DNA of 64,000 nt from NCBI GenBank assembly GCA_018266915.1, contig JAFDZM010000042.1:43108-107107 (forward strand), in the 5' to 3' direction. The stretch comes from Bacteroidota bacterium (lineage in GTDB: Bacteria > Bacteroidota > Bacteroidia > Sphingobacteriales > Sphingobacteriaceae). The notes below the pieces were generated by a model that was not told the DNA's origin, ran no database searches, and worked only from the letters and a program-made list of their open reading frames with translations. Numbering within the stretch: the first letter of the stretch is position 1; each line of letters opens with the position of its first letter. The translations under genes and the position numbers were made by a program. Positions 35,626-45,128 of this stretch are shown here, piece after piece.

Positions 35626-37680
35626 ATGTTCAATATTATGAATAAAAAGATTAGAATAAGTGTATTAATTGTTTTATTTATAGCATTTTATGTTTATGGT
35701 GTATTCGCTCAGAATAAGTCGCTTGTAAATACTTCAGCCAGTAAATACGCAAAATTGAGTGGGATTGATATGAGCGACGTTACCTGGACCAATGGTTTTT
35801 GGGCCGATCGTTTTAAGGTTTGCAGGGAAACCATGATACCCAATTTATGGAAGATATACGGTGATCCCAAAATGGGCCATGCCATTCAAAACTTTGAGAT
35901 AGCTGCCGGATTGGACACGGGTTCACATGGAGGCGCGCCGTTCCAGGACGGTGATTTTTATAAATTGTTTGAGGCCGCAGCAGCGGTATATGCCTCTACG
36001 CATGACCCTAAAATCGATAAGCTGATGGATCAGACTATAGCTCTTATTGCCAAAGCGCAACGCGCGGATGGCTATATCAATACCCAAACGCTCATTGATG
36101 AACGTAATCATCCGAAAGAAGCAAAGGCTTTTGAGGACAGAATGAATTTTGAGACCTACAATTTCGGACATTTGATGACCGCCGCATGTGTGCATTATCG
36201 TGCCACAGGGAAACGCAATTTCCTGGATATTGCCATTAAGGCGACTGATTATCTCTATCACTTTTACAAAACTGCTTCGCCAGAACTAGCCCGGAATGCT
36301 ATTTGTCCCTCTCATTATATGGGCGTAGTCGAAATGTATCGTACCACACGTTATCCACGTTACCTTGAGCTGGCCGAAAACCTGATCAACATCCGTGGAC
36401 TGATGAAAAATGGTGAAGATCAAAACCAGGACCGTATTCCATTCAGAGAACAAACAAAGGCGATGGGCCATGCCGTAAGGGCCAACTATTTATATGCTGG
36501 TGCCGCTGATATTTATGCTGAAACGGGAGACACCACTTTACTGCACACCCTTAACCTGATCTGGAACGACGTGGTAGATCATAAGCTTTATATAACCGGC
36601 GGTTGCGGAGCGCTGTACGATGGCGTGTCACCGGATGGCACCTCATATCAGCCGAAAGATATACAGCAAGTGGCACAAGCTTATGGTCGTGAGTATCAAT
36701 TGCCCAATTTTACGGCCCACAATGAAACCTGTGCCAGCGTTGGTAATGTGTTTTGGAACTGGCGTATGCTGCAAATAACAGGCGATGCAAAGTATGCCGA
36801 TGTACTTGAGCAAACGCTGTACAATGGTGTGTTGTCGGGTATCAGTCTCGATGGTAAAGGGTTTTTCTACACTAATCCTTTAAGCTCGAACGATGCTTTG
36901 CCTTACAAACTTCGCTGGTCGAGGGACAGGGTGGGATATATTGCCTATTCGGACTGCTGTCCACCTAACGTCGTGCGTACTATTGCCGAGGTAAGCAGCT
37001 ACGCTTATAATATATCCGACAAAGGATTATGGTTAAATCTTTACGGAGGTAATAAACTATCGACCAGGCTAAAAGATGGCACGCCGGTTAAACTGACACA
37101 AACAACTAACTATCCATGGGATGGCACTGTGAATATTCAGATTGAAAATATGCCGGGTAAAGAATTTTCGATTTTTCTGCGTATTCCCGGCTGGTGTAAA
37201 AATGCGACATTGCTGGTGAATGGAAAGCCTGCAGGCGTAAAAACAACTCCGGGTACATATGCTGAATTGAAGAGCAAATGGAAATCAGGTGACAAACTAA
37301 CACTGCTGTTGCCGATGCCGGTGAAATTTATTGAAGCGAACCCGCTGATAGAAGAAACACGCAACCAGGTAGCTGTTAAACGCGGACCGATAGTATATTG
37401 CCTCGAATCGGTTGATCTGCCAAAGGGTAAAAAGATATTTGATATTGCACTTTCAGCTAAAACAGATCTGAAACTTTCACCTATAAAAATTGAAAATAGC
37501 GATATAGTGAGCCTGACCGGTGAGGCCAGCACCCATAATGAAAATGGCTGGAAAAATAACCTGTACCGCGAGGTTTCAACGAAGAATGATGGCTCTGCTT
37601 ACATCAGGCTAATACCTTATTATGCATGGGACAACCGGGGCCACAATAATATGGAAACATGGATACCTTTTGACAGGTAG
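35626..37680 (+). CDS. GH127-family (DUF1680) glycoside hydrolase
   Basis: Zinc-dependent retaining enzyme family that contains beta-L-arabinofuranosidases and an RG-II aceric acid hydrolase. Signal segment about residues 8-27 (either of two Met codons, 35626 or 35638, can start it). The (alpha/alpha)6 barrel shows VTWTNGFWADRFKVCRETMI, MNFETYNFGHLMTAACVH and ITGGCGALYDGVSPDG. The catalytic metal site is visible: HNETCASVGNVFWNWRML (Glu and Cys) and YSDCCPPNVVRTIAE (two Cys). The last 200 residues are beta-sandwich. It is the last gene of the + strand operon and ends 3 bases from the convergent gene, with no terminator between. Choice between arabinose and aceric acid cannot be made here. Confidence 0.88.
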   Translation: MFNIMNKKIRISVLIVLFIAFYVYGVFAQNKSLVNTSASKYAKLSGIDMSDVTWTNGFWADRFKVCRETMIPNLWKIYGDPKMGHAIQNFEIAAGLDTGSHGGAPFQDGDFYKLFEAAAAVYASTHDPKIDKLMDQTIALIAKAQRADGYINTQTLIDERNHPKEAKAFEDRMNFETYNFGHLMTAACVHYRATGKRNFLDIAIKATDYLYHFYKTASPELARNAICPSHYMGVVEMYRTTRYPRYLELAENLINIRGLMKNGEDQNQDRIPFREQTKAMGHAVRANYLYAGAADIYAETGDTTLLHTLNLIWNDVVDHKLYITGGCGALYDGVSPDGTSYQPKDIQQVAQAYGREYQLPNFTAHNETCASVGNVFWNWRMLQITGDAKYADVLEQTLYNGVLSGISLDGKGFFYTNPLSSNDALPYKLRWSRDRVGYIAYSDCCPPNVVRTIAEVSSYAYNISDKGLWLNLYGGNKLSTRLKDGTPVKLTQTTNYPWDGTVNIQIENMPGKEFSIFLRIPGWCKNATLLVNGKPAGVKTTPGTYAELKSKWKSGDKLTLLLPMPVKFIEANPLIEETRNQVAVKRGPIVYCLESVDLPKGKKIFDIALSAKTDLKLSPIKIENSDIVSLTGEASTHNENGWKNNLYREVSTKNDGSAYIRLIPYYAWDNRGHNNMETWIPFDR

Positions 37681-37683
37681 AAG

Positions 37684-40002
37684 CTAAAACATATTGATGA
37701 TATCCTTCCCGCGTTCTTTTGGAAATACTTTTAACGATTCGACCTTATGGTTTTTAACCGTGGCCTCTATCGTTGTATTGCCAGGAGCGTGGAGTTTGAA
37801 ATGAACATTCCAATCTTTTGGCCAGGCAGGGAAGAGGTAGATTTTCTGGCCATCAACCTGTAGCAGCATGTCCTGCAAACCGATCATGCCTGAACCGCCC
37901 CAGTTATGGTCGGGTGTCCAGTCGAAACCCGGTCCCCAGAATGCTGGGAAGCGTCTTTCAGAGTCTTTCAGCTTAAAAACTGTTAGGTCCGCAGCTTCTT
38001 TGGTAAGACCCATTCTCGCCGCAAAAATATTATCCTGTTTCCAACCAATACCGCTTCTGAATTTCAGTGCAACTGTGTCGTATTTCCAGGTATTTATTGC
38101 GACATCCAGATCAGGTTTACCTATCCCATATATTCCCCAGGGAAAAACAGGGTATAATTGCATCGTCTCCACATTATTTACACGCGACCAGGCTTGAGCG
38201 GGTGCAATCGTCTTATGTCCGTTAAATTTCCTGAAATTAATGGGTGGAATACGTTTCAACATGGTCTCCCATTCTGTGCGCTCTTTTTCAGTTAAATATT
38301 GAGGTGGTAATTGTAGCAGGGTAGTAAGCACAGTTTGCAATGCGGCTATTGTTGACGTGGAATTATAGGCCATTTTGAACGTTTCGCCAGCCGAACCGGG
38401 ATAAAGTATCAAATGGCCATTCTCATCAAAAGCTTTGATACTGCGCTTTTTTGCCAGGTATTGATAATGCTCATTAAAAAAGGTAAGGCAGCTTTCAATG
38501 AAGGGGATGTCTTTTTTAATATCATTGCCCGTGTAGCGCTGTGTTTCCAGCATCATCTGGCAAAACTCCAGCACCGTGTCCCATTCATACTCAAGCCAGG
38601 CATTATATTCCATACCCGGATCATAACCTGCAGGTCGTTTAAGGCCATACTCGGACCGGTTAGGCAGACCGAAGTTTTCGATTTGTTCGGTAAAACATGC
38701 GCCATCATGCCCCCAATAAACCTTACTGCGCAGCTCGGCATTATGCAGCGATCTCAGGTAGAAATCAAATTGCGGCTTCATCATATCGACATCGCCGCTT
38801 TTGAGCATCGGCCAGTAAACCAGGCGTTGGTTTTGTGCCGTCATCAGGCCGCCGCCCCAATTTCTGAAATCTGGTGTAAAATCATATGACTGGTTAACAA
38901 ATACCGGATCATAAGTAAACAGTCCGCCATTAAACTTGGTAGGATAGGAACCATAAGCATTGCAGCCCAGCATATACCTGAATAACTGGTAATTGCGTCC
39001 GGTTTGCCAGTCGGGATTTTTAGGATCGATATTATCGGGATTGATAAAGATGAAACTGCGATCCCAAAATTGTTGCCACCATTTTTGTGTTGCTGTCAAT
39101 GCTGTTTTGCGATGCAGTACAGCATCGTTCTCTACGCTATCGAGTTTTTTAAGCCAAAGCCGGGGTGAATCAACATAGTCAGAACTTAAGAATACTTCAA
39201 TATCCTGTTTTTTAGTAGCGTGCCGGCTTTGTATTTTCCAGCCTTCAAAATCTGTATTCAGGTATTTACCCTGGTAAGTGCCGCCCGGCTGCATATCATC
39301 GCCTTTCAGCGTACCGCCGAAGATCAGGTGATAAAGCGGGTTAAACATTTGCGATTTAACCGATTCCATACCCTCATCTTTTACTGTTGCATCGAAGATC
39401 GATGAGTCTTTGTTTTGATGATAGAATAATACCGAGTTGTCTCTGAAATCTATATTATCCTTGTATGTTTTAACTTCTCCTTTCTTCGCCCATTTTCGCG
39501 AATCCTGGTTATTCTCCAGTCCATCCGCTTCCCGGTCGCGATAGCGCCAGCTTTCATAATCAGCCTCTGCTTTTACAGGCCCAGTGCTGTTGATGCCTAC
39601 ATGTATTACAGGGCGGTAAACATCAACCCAAAGCTTAACCTGGGTATGGAGCTTGCCGTTTGTACCGTTTATAACTACAGAACCATCGGCCAACGATAAT
39701 TGCTGCGAAAAATTTGTGCCATTAAATGGGTTAGGAGAGAGTCTGACTCTCACACGACCCAATTTTAAAAAGGTATTATTTTCGTCGAAAGTGCCGCTTT
39801 TGGAGAGATAGAAATAGAGAGCGCCGTTTTCAACCCAAACGTTCAACCCTATATCCCCACCACCGCATGGCATCGACTCGCCAGAGTTTTTGCTTTGACT
39901 CTTCCATACAATATCGCATGATTTTAATTCAGGCGCCTGCGCTTTGGCAATTGAAAAACTGCAAACAAGCAGTATCGATAAAAACAAAGCATTAGCCTTC
40001 AT
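37684..40002 (-). CDS. Exported DUF5703-family protein with glycosidase-like (alpha/alpha)6 barrel
   Basis: Signal peptide of about 21 residues ending IAKAQ. The N-terminal sandwich has DIVWKSQSKNSGESMPCGGG, DIGLNVWVENGALYFYLSKS and the characteristic FLKLGRVRVRLSPNPF run of the DUF5703 type. From about residue 300 a helical barrel follows, with FRYMLGCNAYGSYPTKFNGG, HDGACFTEQIENFGLPN and PAFWGPGFDWTPDHNWGGSG. This layout parallels GH95/GH65-type inverting hydrolases, so a glycoside hydrolase role is likely though unproven. It is last in the GH28-CE8-uxaB-uxaA-GH105 operon, 13 bases beyond the GH105 stop, and should act on the same pectic chains. Confidence 0.68.
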   Translation of the reverse strand: MKANALFLSILLVCSFSIAKAQAPELKSCDIVWKSQSKNSGESMPCGGGDIGLNVWVENGALYFYLSKSGTFDENNTFLKLGRVRVRLSPNPFNGTNFSQQLSLADGSVVINGTNGKLHTQVKLWVDVYRPVIHVGINSTGPVKAEADYESWRYRDREADGLENNQDSRKWAKKGEVKTYKDNIDFRDNSVLFYHQNKDSSIFDATVKDEGMESVKSQMFNPLYHLIFGGTLKGDDMQPGGTYQGKYLNTDFEGWKIQSRHATKKQDIEVFLSSDYVDSPRLWLKKLDSVENDAVLHRKTALTATQKWWQQFWDRSFIFINPDNIDPKNPDWQTGRNYQLFRYMLGCNAYGSYPTKFNGGLFTYDPVFVNQSYDFTPDFRNWGGGLMTAQNQRLVYWPMLKSGDVDMMKPQFDFYLRSLHNAELRSKVYWGHDGACFTEQIENFGLPNRSEYGLKRPAGYDPGMEYNAWLEYEWDTVLEFCQMMLETQRYTGNDIKKDIPFIESCLTFFNEHYQYLAKKRSIKAFDENGHLILYPGSAGETFKMAYNSTSTIAALQTVLTTLLQLPPQYLTEKERTEWETMLKRIPPINFRKFNGHKTIAPAQAWSRVNNVETMQLYPVFPWGIYGIGKPDLDVAINTWKYDTVALKFRSGIGWKQDNIFAARMGLTKEAADLTVFKLKDSERRFPAFWGPGFDWTPDHNWGGSGMIGLQDMLLQVDGQKIYLFPAWPKDWNVHFKLHAPGNTTIEATVKNHKVESLKVFPKERGKDIINMF

Positions 40003-40015
40003 TTAGTGGAGCAAC

Positions 40016-41917
40016 CTATTTTTTAGCGGGAATTTGTTTGACCAGCCAATTTACAAAATCATTCGCCGTCTCAAAATTCTGGAAGTCTGCGGGCAGTTTA
40101 CGGCCGTCAGTATATTCATTGTAGAACCATGGGTCACCAACAGCGAAGACTGTTCCTTTACCATATTTGGCTATGGCAATGATCACATCATTTTTATCAG
40201 TTAAGGCCGACTCTGCAGGAGGGGTAACCCGTAGGGTACTGATGTCCTTAATGTAAACCTTCTTAGCTGTTTTAAATATTTTATTTCCGGCAGGGATATC
40301 AATGGCCCCCTGTTCAAATTGCTTGCCCTGTACATGGTTGCGGCTATCCTCATTAAATTGAATACCGAATTTTGCCATTAGTTTGTTAAGGTGTTTGAAC
40401 TCGGCATTCCCGGTATCATTGTTTAGCACAACCAGCACACCACCTGCTTTTACCCAATCGGCAATCGCTTCAACATGGGCTGGTTCTATGTACTTTGTAT
40501 CCGGGTTTTCTTTGGGAATGTCCGGATCAGCGATGATATAAATGCTGGCTTTTTTAAGATTTTGTGCTGTAGGTCCCTCATAAAGTGTTTCCGTCTCGAG
40601 GCCATAATTGTTAAAAATATGTCCTAAAAACGAAAAGCCATTATTGGTCAGTTCATCCCATTTATAATGAAAAGGTTCTACTTTGCCAGTAATGTCTTTC
40701 CGGTGCTCATTGTTAAAATAACTGTCCAGCAGTACTGTTTTTCCTTTGCCAGCAGATATATGTGCCAGACGTTCAATTTCCACGCTTGCCAAAATAAATG
40801 TACCCACACCTTTAGGATCATTTTGGACAATTTTTTCGCTTAAATAATATTTGTAACTGCCGTCGCGATAAGGTTGTCCGCCGAGCCCGCCAACAGCAAC
40901 GGTTCCGTTCAGGTTAACTTGTCCGTCTGTGCCATAGGATATAAACTTTTTGATAATGCCGTCATATCCCTTTTGCGCAACTTTTAAATAGCTTTCTGGC
41001 AAATACCCCTCCCTGGCTGCCTTAGCCAAAGCATACACGTACATACAGGATGCCGAAGCTTCCGGATAATTACCGGCCTCTTGCGCTTTATCCATTATTT
41101 GATACCAAAGCCCGGTTTGGGGATCCTGATATTGTTTTATAGCAGATGCAAGGCGGTTTAATATGCCGAGCAAAGTTGCGCGGTTTGGATTATTAGCGGG
41201 AAACTTATCCAGTACGTCAACCAGGGCCATGGCATACCAGCCATCAGCGCGGGCCCAAATGTTTTGAGACAGACCAGTTTGCAGATTTGCCCACCGTTCC
41301 TTATGGCTTTGATCCCAGCCGTGGTATAACAAACCAGTTTTGGGATCCCGCATATGCTTTTCAGCCAGGATGAATTGTTTGGCGATATCATCAAAATCTG
41401 CATCTTCATGGAAAGCGCTTGCATATTCCGCATAAAAAGGTTCAGCCATATACAGGCCATCCAGCCACATCTGGTTAGGATATCTTTGCTTATGCCAGAA
41501 ACCACCGTCCGGTGTCTTTGGCTGATCTTTTAACTGATCGCGAAGAGTTAATGCAGCCTTATAGTACTTTTCTTTTTCCAACACATTGCAGAGCATCAAA
41601 ACCGACCGGCCGCACAGGATATTATCCAAACTGTAAATATCCTTTTTGTAGCCTTTTATCGTGCCGTCATCAGATACCAGCACATCAATATAATTGTGTA
41701 TGTAATCGAAATATTTTTTGTCAGCGGTTTGCATCCAAACTTCAGTAATGCCATTGAATACAACGCCTTGTTCGTAGGTCCATCTTGCATTGGATGCGCT
41801 GTCCTTCCAAAGTTTTATGGCGGTTGATGCCATGCGCTGCGACATAGGCAATTGCTGTGTATGGCCTGCAATAGCGATAGTTAAAAACAATATAGATATG
41901 CAAATGATCTTTCTCAT
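40016..41917 (-). CDS. GH105 unsaturated rhamnogalacturonyl/galacturonyl hydrolase with DUF4350-like tail
   Basis: Removes the 4,5-unsaturated uronate that lyases leave on oligosaccharide ends. The Met at 41917 begins a clean signal peptide (ILFLTIAIAGHTQ); a longer reading from 41992 would run into the uxaA gene. The (alpha/alpha)6 barrel spans about residues 25-370 with PDGGFWHKQRYPNQMWLDGL, YHGWDQSHKERWANLQTGLS, IWARADGWYAMALVDVLD and YPEASASCMYVYALAKA. The Asp of MWLDG and the His/Asp/Arg of WARADGW are the family's active-site residues. Residues 400-633 form a second domain of the DUF4350 / glutamine-amidotransferase-like kind (YIIADPDIPKENPDTKYI, VKAGGVLVVLNNDTGN, VFAVGDPWFYNEYTDGRKLP). 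Its product is what KduI converts. Confidence 0.9.
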   Translation of the reverse strand: MRKIICISILFLTIAIAGHTQQLPMSQRMASTAIKLWKDSASNARWTYEQGVVFNGITEVWMQTADKKYFDYIHNYIDVLVSDDGTIKGYKKDIYSLDNILCGRSVLMLCNVLEKEKYYKAALTLRDQLKDQPKTPDGGFWHKQRYPNQMWLDGLYMAEPFYAEYASAFHEDADFDDIAKQFILAEKHMRDPKTGLLYHGWDQSHKERWANLQTGLSQNIWARADGWYAMALVDVLDKFPANNPNRATLLGILNRLASAIKQYQDPQTGLWYQIMDKAQEAGNYPEASASCMYVYALAKAAREGYLPESYLKVAQKGYDGIIKKFISYGTDGQVNLNGTVAVGGLGGQPYRDGSYKYYLSEKIVQNDPKGVGTFILASVEIERLAHISAGKGKTVLLDSYFNNEHRKDITGKVEPFHYKWDELTNNGFSFLGHIFNNYGLETETLYEGPTAQNLKKASIYIIADPDIPKENPDTKYIEPAHVEAIADWVKAGGVLVVLNNDTGNAEFKHLNKLMAKFGIQFNEDSRNHVQGKQFEQGAIDIPAGNKIFKTAKKVYIKDISTLRVTPPAESALTDKNDVIIAIAKYGKGTVFAVGDPWFYNEYTDGRKLPADFQNFETANDFVNWLVKQIPAKK

Positions 41918-41945
41918 GCTGCTGATTAGTGTCCTGATCAGTAAA

Positions 41946-43598
41946 TTATAATGAAACGCCCCTTTTCCATGGAATAAAGTCATTTTGCCCATGTCTCACA
42001 GCGCTGACTTCGATCTCGCCACTGGCAACATCAATCACATAGTCCAGGATGCGCTCACCGGCTTGTTCTATAGTTTCATCACCTTCTATGATAGAGCCTG
42101 TGTTTATATCGATGATATCGTTCATGCGTTTAAACATGGGTGTATTGGTGGCTAGTTTTATAACCGGGGCAATTGGATTGCCGGTAGGTGTGCCCAAACC
42201 CGTAGTAAACAAAACTACAGTCGCACCCGATCCAACCTCAGCGGTGGTTGATTCCACATCGTTGCCGGGAGTGCATAACAGATTGAGGCCTGGTTTGGTA
42301 ACCTTTTCCGGGTAGTCCAGCACATCAGTTACCGGTGATGTACCACCTTTTTTTGCTGCTCCAGCTGATTTAATTGCATCCGTGATCAGGCCGTCTTTTA
42401 TATTGCCCGGCGAGGGGTTCATATAAAAACCAGAGCCTGCTTCTTCTGCCCGCTGGCTGTAGCTTTTTACCAGGGATGAAAAACGTTCCGCTTTGTTTTT
42501 GTCAACGCAACGGTCGATCAGGTTTTGTTCAACACCACACAGCTCCGGGAATTCGGAGAGTATTACAGTACCGCCTAGGGTTACCAATAAATCAGAAGTA
42601 TAGCCCACCGCCGGATTTGCTGAGATTCCCGAAAAACCATCAGAACCGCCGCATTCCAGTCCAATGACCAGTTTGCTCAGCGGGGTAGGTTTGCGAACGT
42701 TGGCATTTGCCTGGATCAGTCCTGCTAATGTTTGCCGTATAGCTTGTTCCATCAGATCTGTTTCCATTCCTGTTTTTTGCTGATCAAGAATATAAAGCGG
42801 TTTACTAAAATTTGCATCCCTTTTTTTGATCTCTTCCTGGAGTGTCTTCACTTCGGCGTTCTGACAACCCAGGCTAAGTACCGTAGCGCCGGCAACGTTG
42901 GGGTGGGTAATATAGCCGGCCAGCAAGCCGCATAAGGTAGTAGAATCCTGTCGTGTTCCACCGCATCCGCCGGTATGGGTTAAAAATTTGATGCCATCGA
43001 CGTTAGGGAATAGTTTTTGATTTCCTGACAGAGGGCCCTCTTCGCCAATTTCAGTGTACAAAACATCATCAATATTGCCTCCGGACCGTATCTTATTAAT
43101 GAGTTGCTGTGCTTTTATTTCATATGTTTTTTTGCGGCCATAGCCCAGCGGCTTTATTAGCGCTTCCTGCAATACTTCCACATTGCGGTTTTCGCAAAAT
43201 ACCATCGGGACTACGAGCCAGTAATTAGCAGTTCCTACTTCGCCATTATCGCGGTGATAGCCATTAAACGTTTTGCTTTGCCATTTTTGCACGTCGGGTT
43301 TTTCCCAATCCAAATGATTGTTCCCTGTTTGAAAGCCACTTGCCGCATGCCTGATGTTTTCGGTTGTTAACAAACCACCTGCGGGAATAAGGTTTTGCAC
43401 CCGGCCTACTAAAACGCCGTACATGATCACATCCATGCCTGCAGACAGGTCGGTCAATGCAAACTTATGTTTGGCAGGTATAAATTCTGTCACCTTATAA
43501 GTCTGATTGTTATAGGTCACTACCTCGCCTGCATTTAAGTCGGTGAGGGCTACCATTACATTATCTTTAGGGTGTATTTTGGTTACTTTTTGCTTCAT
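41946..43598 (-). CDS. uxaA: Altronate dehydratase
   Basis: Converts D-altronate to 2-keto-3-deoxy-D-gluconate, third step of galacturonate catabolism. N-terminal SAF domain (DNVMVALTDLNAGEVV, PAGGLL) followed by the UxaA catalytic part with TANYWLVVPMVFCENRNVEV, FLTHTGGCGGTRQDS, LGLECGGSDGFSGISANPA-like and CTPGNDVESTTAEVGSG. At 550 residues it matches the full-length enzyme. Its start overlaps the uxaB stop by 4 bases, so the two are translationally coupled. The surroundings (GH28, uxaB, uxaC, kdgK, kdgA) support the assignment fully. Confidence 0.95.
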   Translation of the reverse strand: MKQKVTKIHPKDNVMVALTDLNAGEVVTYNNQTYKVTEFIPAKHKFALTDLSAGMDVIMYGVLVGRVQNLIPAGGLLTTENIRHAASGFQTGNNHLDWEKPDVQKWQSKTFNGYHRDNGEVGTANYWLVVPMVFCENRNVEVLQEALIKPLGYGRKKTYEIKAQQLINKIRSGGNIDDVLYTEIGEEGPLSGNQKLFPNVDGIKFLTHTGGCGGTRQDSTTLCGLLAGYITHPNVAGATVLSLGCQNAEVKTLQEEIKKRDANFSKPLYILDQQKTGMETDLMEQAIRQTLAGLIQANANVRKPTPLSKLVIGLECGGSDGFSGISANPAVGYTSDLLVTLGGTVILSEFPELCGVEQNLIDRCVDKNKAERFSSLVKSYSQRAEEAGSGFYMNPSPGNIKDGLITDAIKSAGAAKKGGTSPVTDVLDYPEKVTKPGLNLLCTPGNDVESTTAEVGSGATVVLFTTGLGTPTGNPIAPVIKLATNTPMFKRMNDIIDINTGSIIEGDETIEQAGERILDYVIDVASGEIEVSAVRHGQNDFIPWKRGVSL

Positions 43599-45103
43599 AA
43601 CTGATGTAATTCGGTTGTGGTGATTTCCTTTTCTCCGGCAGCCATAATTCTTTTTAAATTTTTGGAAACCTCTTCTTTAAAACCGGGCAATTTGGTAAGA
43701 TCTGTGTCCCATAAGTTCTTGTTGCTTAACACCTTTTCAACAACTTGATCCGCATGCCCGTTCTGCCATACCTGGGCGAAGTAACCGGCCTGGCTGTCCG
43801 TGACGTTATATTCCCGGCCGTTGATCGATCCCTTGTATGCGCCATCATTCTGCTTTTCGATTTTCATAAATCGGATAAATGCAGCGAACCCGAGCGCCAT
43901 ATTTGCAGGTACGGTGTTTTTTAACTTGTAGTAATTCAGTAACAAAGGAATTACACGCATTTTAATTTTAGTGCTGTATTGCATCGAAATGCTGAGCCAT
44001 TCGTGGCGGATATGCGGGTTGCGGAAACGGTCCAGCACCTTGCGTGCAAAGTCAACTGCAACGTCCGGCTCAATTTTATAAGGGATGGATGGAATGATCT
44101 CCTTATAAGCAAGCTCAGTTATGAATTTCGAGAACCCGGCGTTATCCATCGCTTCTTTAACTGTGTCAAGCCCCGAAATGATGGCTACTGCACAACTCAA
44201 AGTGTGTGAACCGTTAAGCACGCGTAGTTTTAACTCCCTGTAGATTTCTATATCTGGGGTTATTACTACACGGCCATCAGCCTTGCAGAAAGATAATATC
44301 GAGGCAACACGCTGGTCTCCCTCAATCGCCCAAAGGCAATAAGTTTCGGACATGATATGCAGGCTATCGCTATAACCACGTTCTTCCTCTAATGCCGCGG
44401 CTAATTCTTTGGCAGGTTTACCCGGAACGATCCTGTCAACCAGTGAATTGCAAAATGTATTGTGGTTTTCAATCCAGTTTATAAACTCGCCCGGCAGCTT
44501 ATTGAAACGTGCTAAATCCAATACTATCGACTTCAGCTTTTTGCCGTTATCCGTAATTAGTTCGGTAGGAATAATTACCAATCCGCTAACAGCACTTCCA
44601 TCAAATGCTTTATATCGTTCATATAAAATCGCAAGCAGTTTACCCGGATAGGATAGAGGTGGTTGTTGATTAATGTCCTCCTCAACTAATTGGATACCTA
44701 CTTCAGTTGTATTAGAAATGATTATTTGCAAATCGGGGCTTGTTGCCAGCTTCAGGATAGCGGCCCAATCTTTTGCAGCAGACAACACCCAGCTGATCGA
44801 AGAGCAAATAACCTGCTCGCTTACTTCCTTGCCATTTTCGATACCTTTTGAGTAGATGGTATAAAGGCCATCCTGCTTGGCAAAATCATCGGCAGAACCG
44901 GTGTCGGTGGATTTTACAACAACAACACGACCGTTGAAAATGCCCTGGCGGTTTGCCTTATCGATAAAATAATCGGGCAGTCCCCTTAATAATACGCCGG
45001 TACCAAACTGCAGGACTTTTGTGGGGAGCTCAAAAATTTCCATACCGGGCTTTTGCAAACCGGGTACGTTTATGTTTTTTAAATTACCTGTTGATAGTCT
45101 CAT
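43595..45103 (-). CDS. uxaB: Tagaturonate reductase
   Basis: NADH-dependent reduction of D-tagaturonate to D-altronate. A mannitol-dehydrogenase-type polyol reductase. It opens with VLQFGTGVLLRGLPDYFIDK (Rossmann strand and loop), then NGRVVVVKSTDTGSADDF and SNTTEVGIQ. C-terminal catalytic domain with RIVPGKPAKEL, RELKLRVLNGSHTLSCAVA (the Lys/Asn of the family active site) and RFRNPHIRHEWLSIS. Length of 502 residues fits. Fructuronate reductase (uxuB) is the nearest alternative, but linkage to uxaA and uxaC and the absence of uxuA favour uxaB. It lies 25 bases after the CE8 gene. Confidence 0.92.
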   Translation of the reverse strand: MRLSTGNLKNINVPGLQKPGMEIFELPTKVLQFGTGVLLRGLPDYFIDKANRQGIFNGRVVVVKSTDTGSADDFAKQDGLYTIYSKGIENGKEVSEQVICSSISWVLSAAKDWAAILKLATSPDLQIIISNTTEVGIQLVEEDINQQPPLSYPGKLLAILYERYKAFDGSAVSGLVIIPTELITDNGKKLKSIVLDLARFNKLPGEFINWIENHNTFCNSLVDRIVPGKPAKELAAALEEERGYSDSLHIMSETYCLWAIEGDQRVASILSFCKADGRVVITPDIEIYRELKLRVLNGSHTLSCAVAIISGLDTVKEAMDNAGFSKFITELAYKEIIPSIPYKIEPDVAVDFARKVLDRFRNPHIRHEWLSISMQYSTKIKMRVIPLLLNYYKLKNTVPANMALGFAAFIRFMKIEKQNDGAYKGSINGREYNVTDSQAGYFAQVWQNGHADQVVEKVLSNKNLWDTDLTKLPGFKEEVSKNLKRIMAAGEKEITTTELHQL

Positions 45104-45128
45104 ATCTGTTTAAAAAGTAAATCATGAT

